7,114 nt of DNA from Prevotellaceae bacterium (GTDB lineage Bacteria; Bacteroidota; Bacteroidia; Bacteroidales; UBA932): positions 1-7,114 of the forward strand of contig JAIRKX010000040.1 in the NCBI GenBank assembly GCA_031259805.1. Reading direction: 5' to 3'. A program made the position numbers and the translations under genes. The notes beneath the pieces are model-generated. The model saw nothing but the letters and a program-made list of their open reading frames with translations. It searched no databases and was not told the origin of the DNA. Positions 1 to 5,438 of this stretch are shown in pieces. Position 1 is the stretch's first letter. The number at the start of each line of letters is the position of its first letter.

Positions 1-37
1 CAGCGCTTATTGGAAAATATTTCCGCGTAGTAAGCAT
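1..37 (-). CDS. possible N-terminus of an unidentified gene leaving the window to the left
   Basis: An ATG at 37-35 opens a frame (MLTTRKYFPISA) with no stop before the window edge. It lies about 40 bases downstream of a full-consensus Bacteroidota promoter on the same strand, and that position is the main reason to list it. In related genomes tyrS often follows yidD, but these residues do not look like the start of tyrosyl-tRNA synthetase, so I do not assign a product. The true start could also lie outside the window. Only 12 codons are visible. Confidence 0.25.
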   Translation of the reverse strand, partial: MLTTRKYFPISA

Positions 38-78
38 ATTATTTCGGATCGTTTTAGCTTAAATTTGTAATAATGCCG

Positions 79-109
79 CAAAGGTATAACATTTTTTTAA
101 ATGAACAAA
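79..109 (-). promoter_or_regulatory. full-consensus Bacteroidota promoter pointing left
   Basis: On the minus strand, TTTG (109-106) is followed after exactly 19 bases by TACCTTTG (86-79). This matches the Bacteroidota primary-sigma consensus of a -33 TTTG and a -7 TAnnTTTG at its usual spacing. It is the best promoter in the window. It faces away from yidD and should drive a gene whose body lies outside the window. The spacer carries the palindrome TTTAAA (96-101), 9 bases upstream of the -7 element. Transcription should start near position 72. Confidence 0.8.
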
Positions 110-149
110 ATATTTTTATCTCCGGTGCCGTTATTCGTTGAACTTACCC

Positions 150-163
150 CCTGCCCCCGCAGG
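150..163 (-). terminator. small hairpin just after yidD, possible weak terminator
   Basis: Eleven bases after the yidD stop the transcript can form CCTGC-GGGG-GCAGG, a perfect 5-bp GC-rich stem with a 4-base loop. No U-tract follows; the next bases are G-rich. It is therefore not a standard intrinsic terminator. Its position, between the end of the operon and the next promoter, is the only support for a terminator role. Confidence 0.2.
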
Positions 164-174
164 CAATTCCTGTT

Positions 175-450
175 TCACGGAACAGGGTCATACCCGCAGC
201 CGCCCCACGGGTGACAGCGCAAAAGGCGGCGCAGGGCCAGCCACGATCCCCTGATTGGCCCGTGTTTGCGTAGCGCTTCGACGGCATACTGCGAACAACT
301 CGGCGTAAAGCGACATGTCGGCGGTTTGAGCGGCGAAAGGCACAACTGGTAAAACTTAATCAGCAGAACCAGCGGGACAATGGCCGCTTTGCGTAACCAC
401 GTCCGCCAGTTTGGCGAGGGCTTCGCAGAGGCTTGTTTCGAGGGGTACAT
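175..450 (-). CDS. yidD: YidD family membrane protein insertion efficiency factor
   Basis: YidD is a small protein at the inner face of the cytoplasmic membrane that assists insertion of membrane proteins through the YidC route. The sequence shows the full family signature: a hydrophobic amphipathic segment (about residues 22-38), then SPLKPPTCRFTPSCSQYA (39-56), KHGPIRG (62-68), and the C-terminal LRCHPWGGCGYDPVP (77-91). The cysteines at 46, 52, 79 and 85 are visible; 46, 52 and 79 are the conserved ones. I chose the ATG at 450, giving 91 residues. An ATG at 474 would add eight residues, and both starts give an N-terminus longer than the typical 70-85-residue protein. The first part overlaps the 3' end of rnpA in another frame by 95 bases. 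Adjacency to rnpA is a widely conserved arrangement. It is the last gene of the minus-strand run. Function is firm, the exact start is not. Confidence 0.93.
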   Translation of the reverse strand: MYPSKQASAKPSPNWRTWLRKAAIVPLVLLIKFYQLCLSPLKPPTCRFTPSCSQYAVEALRKHGPIRGSWLALRRLLRCHPWGGCGYDPVP

Positions 451-766
451 AATCAAGTATTTCCGGCGATACATAATGAAAAAATAAGCTGGCTGTCCGG
501 CGCTGCTGTTCGAGCGGTTGGTATACGATCTGTTTGTTCCGGCGGAACGCTTCGCGAATGCGGCGTTTCAACAAATTGCGTTTGACAGCGCGTTTGAAAC
601 GACGTTTGGGGACATTCACCGCCATTTGACAACAAGGTTTGCCATCTTCCGCCGCGGCGATCGAAAAAAAGATTTTAAACGGAAAATGAAACAACGTGTC
701 GCCGGCAGTAAACAATGCCGCTATTTGCTTCTGCGAGCATAATCGTTCGGATTTGGGAAATCGCAT
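356..766 (-). CDS. rnpA: ribonuclease P protein component
   Basis: RnpA is the protein subunit of RNase P. It binds the catalytic RNA and helps recognise the 5' leader of precursor tRNAs. The 136-residue product starts with SERLCSQKQIAALF (6-19), a typical family opening, and carries the basic RNR signature FKRAVKRNLLKRRIREAFR (57-75), the RNA-binding helix. The body ends as usual near LAKLADVV (117-124). Twelve further residues (125-136) form a polar tail that coincides with the region shared with yidD, so the tail may exist because of the overlap rather than for RnpA function. The gene begins 23 bases after the stop of the hemD-like gene, so it is probably cotranscribed with it and with yidD. 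RnpA is usually encoded near rpmH and dnaA in other phyla; the position next to hemD is typical of Bacteroidota. Confidence 0.95.
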   Translation of the reverse strand: MRFPKSERLCSQKQIAALFTAGDTLFHFPFKIFFSIAAAEDGKPCCQMAVNVPKRRFKRAVKRNLLKRRIREAFRRNKQIVYQPLEQQRRTASLFFHYVSPEILDYVPLETSLCEALAKLADVVTQSGHCPAGSAD

Positions 767-789
767 AAAATGGCCGTCCGTCCGGGAGC

Positions 790-1524
790 CTACTGTTCCA
801 GAAAAAGATCCAGCGCTTTGACAATCGATGGCGCTTGCGGAGTCGGCGCTTCGATAGCAATCGTAAGCCCGTGCTCCTTTAACGCATTGACCGTGGCCGT
901 TCCAAACGCGGCGATGTAGGTTTTTCCCTGTCGAAATTTCGGGAAATTGGTTACAAATGTTTTTACTTCGGCCGGCGTGTAAAAAACCAGCATGTCGTAA
1001 CGCCGCGGATCTACATGACTCACATCGGCATTGACCGTGCGATAAAAAACGGCTTTGGAATTTTTCAGTTTCGCTTTATCAAATGCTTTCGGCACGTCGG
1101 GCTTGTATCCTTCGGCCAGCGCAATTAAAAACAACTCGTTGCGGTGCTTCGCAACGATGGTGGCGAGCAGCGAAGTAAGAGTGCCTTCGCCGAAGAATAT
1201 TTTGCGTTTGCGGTATACGATATATTTCTGCAAGTAGTTGGCTGTAGACTCCGTCATGCAGAAGTACTTCATCGTTTCGGGCACGGTAATCCGTAATTCT
1301 TCGCACAGATGGAAAAACATATCAGCAGCCGTACGCGCTGTGAATATCATCGCCGTATGTCGTAAAATATCAATCCGCTGCGCGCGAAACTCTTTGGGCG
1401 ATACACTTTCTACACGAGTAAAAGGAATAAAATTAATGATCAATTTGTGCTTTTCTATTAGCTCTGTATAAGGAGATATGCCTATAGGCTCCGGTTGTGC
1501 GATAAGAATATTGGTTATGTTCAT
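790..1524 (-). CDS. hemD: uroporphyrinogen-III synthase-like protein (HEM4 family)
   Basis: The 244-residue product has the size and two-lobed pattern of uroporphyrinogen-III synthase, which closes hydroxymethylbilane into uroporphyrinogen III in tetrapyrrole synthesis. Visible features are the opening ILIAQPEP (6-13), IDILRHTAMIFTARTAADMFF (51-71), ETMKYFCMTESTANYLQKY (83-101), YRKRKIFFG (104-112), the second-lobe strand YDMLVFYTPAEV (176-187), and FGTATVNALKEHGL (207-220) with the closing EAPTPQAPSI (225-234). The TPxA and FGxxTAxAL-type stretches are the usual HEM4 landmarks. The location between DUF4271 and rnpA is the standard Bacteroidota context for this protein. HEM4 enzymes diverge strongly in sequence, and many Bacteroidales lack a complete haem pathway. 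The family call is therefore good, but enzymatic activity and the symbol are inferred. The start lies 14 bases after the DUF4271 stop. Confidence 0.85.
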   Translation of the reverse strand: MNITNILIAQPEPIGISPYTELIEKHKLIINFIPFTRVESVSPKEFRAQRIDILRHTAMIFTARTAADMFFHLCEELRITVPETMKYFCMTESTANYLQKYIVYRKRKIFFGEGTLTSLLATIVAKHRNELFLIALAEGYKPDVPKAFDKAKLKNSKAVFYRTVNADVSHVDPRRYDMLVFYTPAEVKTFVTNFPKFRQGKTYIAAFGTATVNALKEHGLTIAIEAPTPQAPSIVKALDLFLEQ

Positions 1525-1538
1525 GCCTCAAAATGTGT

Positions 1539-2327
1539 CTAACTTATTGATAAAAATCCATATAATAATATAAACGGACTAAATTCCAAAGTGCAAAGGT
1601 ACAAAATCAAAAGGAATATTGAAACACGTGCATTAAACAAAATTTGAATCAAGCGGAGAAAATACAGCAGTGCAAAGACAGCGGTTATCGCAAGCACAGT
1701 TATTATTAATATGTTAAAAAACGAGCCGGACGGCATGGCCACCATCAGTATCGATACCGGGAATAGTACGAGCCCGTACGCAATAAGGTAAAATCGTCCG
1801 AAGTATAGGATGGTTTGCATTACCGGTTTGCATTTGCCGACATAGTCGATGGCGCGTAACAGCAGCATTTTCAGCAATAGAAAACCGCCGATTCCACCGG
1901 TGATGAAGACAAATGTATGGAAGGGAGCATGCGACGCCGTCTCCTTCCAAACAAGGTGAAACGGCCACAGCATCCACCCGCCGAAACCGAGCGACAGCAC
2001 CGAAAAAACCAGCATAATACGGGTGGTAATGACAATCGACAGGGAATTTTCCTTATATTGTTTTTCGAGCCGCCGGTAGCTAAACAGCGAGGTGGACAAC
2101 AAGCCCAGAAACGAACGCACGTGGCGGGAAAAGATCAGAAACAGACAAATAATCGACAGGGCTAAAAATCCGCCGAACAGCGAGAATGCATCCCGTACCT
2201 GCGGTTTAACCCCCGCGCCGGCCGGCGCTATCAGCACGGAACAGTCGCCGTAAACCGCTTCGACCGGATGGTCGACCGGCGCTGTAACGGAGAGGAGGGT
2301 ATCGCTGTGGTATGTATCCGAAGGCAT
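1539..2327 (-). CDS. DUF4271 family integral membrane protein
   Basis: This 262-residue protein is predicted to lie in the cytoplasmic membrane. After a soluble N-terminal stretch (1-45) I see about six hydrophobic segments: roughly 48-67, 99-120, 137-158, 174-198, 204-224 and 234-258. A charged linker (83-95, RRLEKQYKEN) separates the first two. The C-terminal block FNARVSIFLLILYLCTLEF (231-249) followed by a short hydrophobic end is the most recognisable part of DUF4271, a family found in Bacteroidota directly upstream of the hemD-like gene and rnpA. No catalytic motif is visible and the function is unknown. The conserved location suggests a link to the envelope or to the neighbouring YidD/RNase P genes, but that is inference. 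It starts 25 bases after the SUI1 gene. Its last codons contain a promoter-like element for the next gene. Confidence 0.8.
   Translation of the reverse strand: MPSDTYHSDTLLSVTAPVDHPVEAVYGDCSVLIAPAGAGVKPQVRDAFSLFGGFLALSIICLFLIFSRHVRSFLGLLSTSLFSYRRLEKQYKENSLSIVITTRIMLVFSVLSLGFGGWMLWPFHLVWKETASHAPFHTFVFITGGIGGFLLLKMLLLRAIDYVGKCKPVMQTILYFGRFYLIAYGLVLFPVSILMVAMPSGSFFNILIITVLAITAVFALLYFLRLIQILFNARVSIFLLILYLCTLEFSPFILLYGFLSIS
1594..1624 (-). promoter_or_regulatory. candidate internal promoter for hemD-rnpA-yidD
   Basis: TACCTTTGC lies at 1601-1593 on the minus strand inside the last codons of the DUF4271 gene, about 70 bases before the hemD-like ATG. Nineteen bases further upstream stands TTTC (1624-1621), a three-of-four match to the -33 TTTG. 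The -7 bases encode Tyr-Leu-Cys, part of a stretch that seems conserved in the protein family, so protein coding alone could explain them. Confidence 0.4.
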
Positions 2328-2352
2328 GGGTATCGTGGCTATTTATACATTC

Positions 2353-2697
2353 TTAATTACCGCGCTTGGCCTTGTATCCGGCAGCGACGAGCAGTTCCAC
2401 GATACGGTCGCGGAAATCGCCTTGAATAAGTATCTCACCGTCTTTGGCGCTGCCGCCGACGCCGCATTTGGTTTTCAACAGTCGCCCCAGCGCCTGTAAT
2501 TCGTCAGGATGGCCGACAAAGCCGGCAACCAGCGTTACTTGTTTGTCGCCCCGTTGTCGGCGGTCAATCGACACCACCAACCGCTGCTGCGACGGCGGAA
2601 GCGTAGCCGGTTCCGGTGTGTCGTCCTGCCGGTATGTAAAATCGGGATTGGTAGAATACACCACTCCTTTACGTGTTTTCCAATTGTTGCCTGCCAT
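2353..2697 (-). CDS. yciH: SUI1/YciH family translation initiation factor-like protein
   Basis: This 114-residue protein is a bacterial relative of eukaryotic initiation factor eIF1 (SUI1). Eukaryotic eIF1 monitors start-codon selection on the small ribosomal subunit; bacterial YciH is thought to influence initiation fidelity, but its role is not essential and is less well defined. Residues 1-37 form a polar, low-complexity N-terminus. The SUI1 domain covers about 38-112: RLVVSIDRRQRGDKQVTLVAG (39-59), LKTKCGVGGSAKDGEILIQGD (74-94), and FRDRIVELLVAAGYKAKRGN (95-114). The stretch with CGVGGS and GEILIQGD is the diagnostic core. It is the first gene of the minus-strand run, behind a -7 element only about 20 bases upstream, and is divergent from gpmI. 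Confidence 0.92.
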   Translation of the reverse strand: MAGNNWKTRKGVVYSTNPDFTYRQDDTPEPATLPPSQQRLVVSIDRRQRGDKQVTLVAGFVGHPDELQALGRLLKTKCGVGGSAKDGEILIQGDFRDRIVELLVAAGYKAKRGN

Positions 2698-2717
2698 ATT
2701 CGTGTGAAAAAGTTTTG

Positions 2718-2725
2718 CAAAGGTA
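2718..2725 (-). promoter_or_regulatory. -7 element for the SUI1-DUF4271-hemD-rnpA-yidD run
   Basis: TACCTTTGC reads leftward and ends 20 bases before the SUI1-gene ATG, a complete TAnnTTTG match. No good TTTG is found 18-21 bases upstream, so the -33 part is weak or absent. The implied leader is very short, about 12-15 bases, which is compatible with the weak use of Shine-Dalgarno sites in Bacteroidota. Confidence 0.65.
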
Positions 2726-2893
2726 GCAAATTGAAATTAGGAGTCAGGAATTGCGACAGGCAGGGGATGAAGGGTGGCTACGCAGGCTCCCTTATACCTT
2801 ACACCCGAAGCAACGCCGGCATCCGCAAGAGCTGCTTTTACGGCGGCGGATTGTATGGCAGAAAACGGGGGAATAAACTCGCGCGTTTTTTTG

Positions 2894-2901
2894 TACCTTT
2901 G
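2894..2901 (+). promoter_or_regulatory. -7 element for gpmI
   Basis: TACCTTTGC lies 41 bases before the gpmI ATG and matches TAnnTTTG completely. It implies a leader of about 35 bases. The expected -33 position (around 2871-2874, GAAT) does not match TTTG. The site is identical to the -7 elements of the left-hand operon and of the outward promoter at the left edge. Confidence 0.65.
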
Positions 2902-2942
2902 CGGCTTCTTTGTGCAAATGAACTATAAGAACAATTCAGGAT

Positions 2943-4523
2943 ATGAATAAAAAAGTATTACTAATGATTCTCGACGGGTGGGGCGAAGGTGCACATAACC
3001 ACTCGAACGTTATATTTACAGAGGGTGCGCCGCATTTCGAACAACTGAAAGCCGCTTATCCACACTCGCAATTACTGGCCTGCGGCGAAAACGTCGGGCT
3101 GCCCGACGGCCAAATGGGTAATTCCGAAGTCGGACATCTGAATATTGGCGCAGGACGCATCGTATATCAGGATTTGGTCAAAATCAACCGCGCCTGCCGG
3201 ACAAATACGATTTTGCAGAACGACGAAATCCGCAAAGTATATTCGTATGTAAAAGGCAGCAACAAACAATTGCACCTCTTAGGGCTGGTATCCGACGGCG
3301 GCGTACACAGTTCGCTGGAGCACCTGTTTAAACTGTGCGACATCGGCAAGGAATACGGCCTCGAAAAGCTCTTTGTGCATTGCTTTATGGATGGCCGCGA
3401 TACCGACCCGCATAGCGGCAAAGGGTTTATCGAACAATTGCAACGGCACATGGCTGATACCACGGGACGCATTGCCGGCGTCGTCGGACGGTACTATGCG
3501 ATGGATCGCGACAAGCGTTGGGAGCGCATCGAAGAGGCTTATAATTTGCTGGTGTACGGACGGGGAACGCCCGCTGCCGACGCTGCGCAGGGCATGCAGC
3601 AGTCGTACGATGCAGGCATAACCGACGAATTTATTAAACCGATTGTGTGCACCGACGGCGACCGCCCGGTAGCCACGATACAGCCCGGTGATGCGGTTAT
3701 TTTCTTCAACTTCCGCAACGACCGGGCAAAGGAATTAACGATTACGCTTTCGCAGGATGACCTGCTGAGCGGCCTTTGTGCCGACGCCCAACGTCCCGAC
3801 ACCCCCATGACTCCCGAAGCCCGTGCAGCCATAGGACGGATGAAAACCATTCCATTATATTATTGTACAATGACGCCCTACGACGATAAGTTCAGCGGAC
3901 TGCATGTGCTGTTCGACAAGGACAATGTGCAAAACACCCTTGGCGAAACGGTGGCGCGGGCAGGAAAACGGCAACTGCGCATCGCCGAAACCGAAAAATA
4001 TGCGCACGTTACCTTTTTCTTTTCCGGCGGACGCGAAGAACGGTTCGATAACGAAGAACGCATTTTGATTGCTTCGCCCAAAGTAGCCACTTACGACTTG
4101 CAGCCCGAAATGAGCGCCTGCGAAATAACCGACGCATTAATCACGGCGCTCGACACGCAGAAGTTCGACTTGGTGGTACTTAACTTTGCCAACGGCGATA
4201 TGGTCGGGCATACGGGCGTGTACAGCGCCATCCGCAAAGCCGTGAAAGCGGTGGACAAGAACATCGGCGCGCTCATTAAAGCCGCGCAAGCCAACGGCTA
4301 TACCGTGCTGATTACCGCCGACCATGGCAATGCCGACTATGCCGAAAACCCGGACGGCTCGCCGAATACCGCCCACTCGCTGAACCCTGTGCCGTTTATT
4401 GTGGTCGACAGCGACGTACAATCCGTGCAAAACGGCGTGCTCGCCGACATTGCCCCGACTGTTTTAGCCCTGATGGGCATCCCTAAACCCGCAGAAATGA
4501 CCGGAAGCGTGTTGATAAATTAG
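2943..4523 (+). CDS. gpmI: 2,3-bisphosphoglycerate-independent phosphoglycerate mutase
   Basis: GpmI interconverts 3- and 2-phosphoglycerate in cytoplasmic glycolysis and gluconeogenesis, using two Mn ions and a phosphoserine intermediate in place of the 2,3-BPG cofactor. All catalytic landmarks are visible: DGWG with metal ligand D11; GNSEVGH (59-65) with the nucleophile S61; DGGVHS (118-123); MDGRDTDP (149-156); GRYYAMDRD (182-190); FNFRNDR (255-261); TEKYAHVTFF (350-359); NGDMVGHTG (417-425) with ligands D419 and H423; TADHGN (458-463) with D460 and H461; and TAHSLNPVPF (476-485) with H478. The phosphatase-like domain is split around the transferase domain, as is normal. At 526 residues it is slightly longer than the usual 505-515; the extra length seems to sit in a variable stretch around 276-300. 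The ATG follows a -7 element by 41 bases. The methyltransferase gene starts 39 bases downstream. Confidence 0.98.
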   Translation: MNKKVLLMILDGWGEGAHNHSNVIFTEGAPHFEQLKAAYPHSQLLACGENVGLPDGQMGNSEVGHLNIGAGRIVYQDLVKINRACRTNTILQNDEIRKVYSYVKGSNKQLHLLGLVSDGGVHSSLEHLFKLCDIGKEYGLEKLFVHCFMDGRDTDPHSGKGFIEQLQRHMADTTGRIAGVVGRYYAMDRDKRWERIEEAYNLLVYGRGTPAADAAQGMQQSYDAGITDEFIKPIVCTDGDRPVATIQPGDAVIFFNFRNDRAKELTITLSQDDLLSGLCADAQRPDTPMTPEARAAIGRMKTIPLYYCTMTPYDDKFSGLHVLFDKDNVQNTLGETVARAGKRQLRIAETEKYAHVTFFFSGGREERFDNEERILIASPKVATYDLQPEMSACEITDALITALDTQKFDLVVLNFANGDMVGHTGVYSAIRKAVKAVDKNIGALIKAAQANGYTVLITADHGNADYAENPDGSPNTAHSLNPVPFIVVDSDVQSVQNGVLADIAPTVLALMGIPKPAEMTGSVLIN

Positions 4524-4531
4524 AATCTTAG

Positions 4532-4559
4532 ATCCAATAGCCAGAATCCAATAGCCAAG
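4532..4559 (+). repeat. two-copy 14-bp tandem repeat before the methyltransferase gene
   Basis: ATCCAATAGCCAGA (4532-4545) is followed at once by ATCCAATAGCCAAG (4546-4559); the first 12 bases are identical. It fills most of the 39-base gap between gpmI and the methyltransferase gene and ends in AAGGA, which touches the start codon region. It may be a small local duplication. Confidence 0.75.
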
Positions 4560-4562
4560 GAA

Positions 4563-5339
4563 ATGAAGACAAAAATCCAAACGGCGGAACGTTGTTCCAA
4601 AAATGAAGCATCCGATAACGTCATTTTTCAACGACATTTATTTGCCTACGAGCAGGCGGCGATACGAGTGTCGGGGAACGTCGCGGAAGTAGGCTGCGGC
4701 GAAGGATACGGCATGTCCGTACTGTTGCCTCACGTCGACCTGTATATGGCCATGGACAAATATCCCACGCCGGCGACCGGCGAACAAAGAGAAAAGGTTA
4801 TTTTTAAACCCCTGCAATTCCCCGATTTCAGCGGCGTACCGGTACATTTTTTTGACTTTGTTATTTGCTTTCAAGTGATCGAGCACATCAAAGACGACCG
4901 CCTGTTTGTCTCCAAAATAGCGCAGTTGCTCAAACCCGGCGGGACGCTCCTGCTGACCACGCCCCATGCGCCGATGTCGCTTACGCGAAACCCCTTCCAT
5001 GTGCGCGAATATGAGTATCCCGCACTACACGCATTGCTGGCGCCTCATTTCAGTCGGGTAGACATCCGCGGCGTATACGGAAAACAACAGGCGCGGGAGT
5101 ATTACGAAGCCAACAAACAGGCCGTCGCGCGGGTACGCAAATGGGATGTGTTCGACTTTGAGCACAAAATGCCGGCGGCGCTCTTAAAAATCCCCTACAA
5201 CCTGCTGAACCGCCGGAATCGCCACAAGCTATTGCGGCAATGCAATACGCAAACCGCACGCATCACTACCGACGAATTTTATTTAGATACCTTCCGCAAC
5301 GAAGCCTACGACTTTTTTGCTATCGCAGAAAAGGCATAA
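4563..5339 (+). CDS. class I SAM-dependent methyltransferase, substrate unknown
   Basis: This 258-residue cytoplasmic protein has a Rossmann-type methyltransferase fold. Motif I is EVGCGEGYG (42-50), the SAM-binding loop. An acidic residue at the end of the second strand is D65 (MAMDKYP). The fourth strand is FDFVICFQVIEHI (97-109), and the post-motif is LLKPGGTLLLTTPH (122-135). The NPFHVREY segment (143-150) after it is common in the Methyltransf_11/23 group, many of which sit in lipid or surface-polysaccharide pathways. The C-terminal 80 residues are basic, lack a recognised domain and could hold the substrate site. No membrane segment is seen. The gene is 39 bases behind gpmI without an evident promoter, so readthrough is likely, but the neighbours give no hint of its substrate. 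AAGGA lies immediately before the ATG, too close for an ideal ribosome site. Confidence 0.88.
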   Translation: MKTKIQTAERCSKNEASDNVIFQRHLFAYEQAAIRVSGNVAEVGCGEGYGMSVLLPHVDLYMAMDKYPTPATGEQREKVIFKPLQFPDFSGVPVHFFDFVICFQVIEHIKDDRLFVSKIAQLLKPGGTLLLTTPHAPMSLTRNPFHVREYEYPALHALLAPHFSRVDIRGVYGKQQAREYYEANKQAVARVRKWDVFDFEHKMPAALLKIPYNLLNRRNRHKLLRQCNTQTARITTDEFYLDTFRNEAYDFFAIAEKA

Positions 5340-5394
5340 AGCGGCCATCGCAGACGCACCATTAACCGGCGCCCGTCCACCCGGCACCCTGAAA

Positions 5395-5417
5395 GTTTAA
5401 ACTATTCCTTACTTTTG
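5395..5417 (+). promoter_or_regulatory. promoter of the amino acid permease gene
   Basis: TACTTTTGC at 5410-5418 is a full TAnnTTTG -7 match, 21 bases before the ATG at 5439. Seven bases upstream of it lies the 8-bp palindrome GTTTAAAC (5395-5402). No TTTG occurs at the normal -33 position (5387-5390 is CCCT), so the palindrome may mark an activator site or simply be AT-rich spacer. The element includes the TTG at 5415, which argues against that TTG being a start codon. Confidence 0.65.
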
Positions 5418-5438
5418 CAGAAATTTATTTTGACTGTT

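Larger units (their letters stand above)
2698..2942. other. divergent intergenic region between the SUI1 gene and gpmI
   Basis: These 245 bases hold two outward-facing -7 elements near their edges (2718-2725 minus, 2894-2901 plus). The middle, about 2740-2880, is GC-richer than the other spacers and contains no ORF with a plausible start or family match. A separated inverted repeat ATCCGC...GCGGAT (2821-2826 with 2846-2851, 19-base gap) is present but too weak to call an operator. I see no tRNA, small RNA or riboswitch. Confidence 0.6.

Noticed and set aside
2733..2755. Repetitive-looking AATTAGGAGTCAGGAATTG stretch as a dispersed repeat
   Set aside because: It contains only loose, imperfect internal similarity, and a single copy is present in the window, so repeat status cannot be supported here.
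2821..2851. Inverted repeat ATCCGC / GCGGAT as a possible operator or terminator
   Set aside because: Only six base pairs with a 19-base gap, no U-tract, and no tie to either promoter. Repeats of this quality arise easily by chance.
2509..2928. A 139-codon plus-strand frame across the SUI1 gene and the divergent intergenic region
   Set aside because: Over the first 190 bases it is the antisense of the strongly conserved SUI1 gene, and its remaining part has no recognisable motif. The gpmI -7 element also lies inside it.
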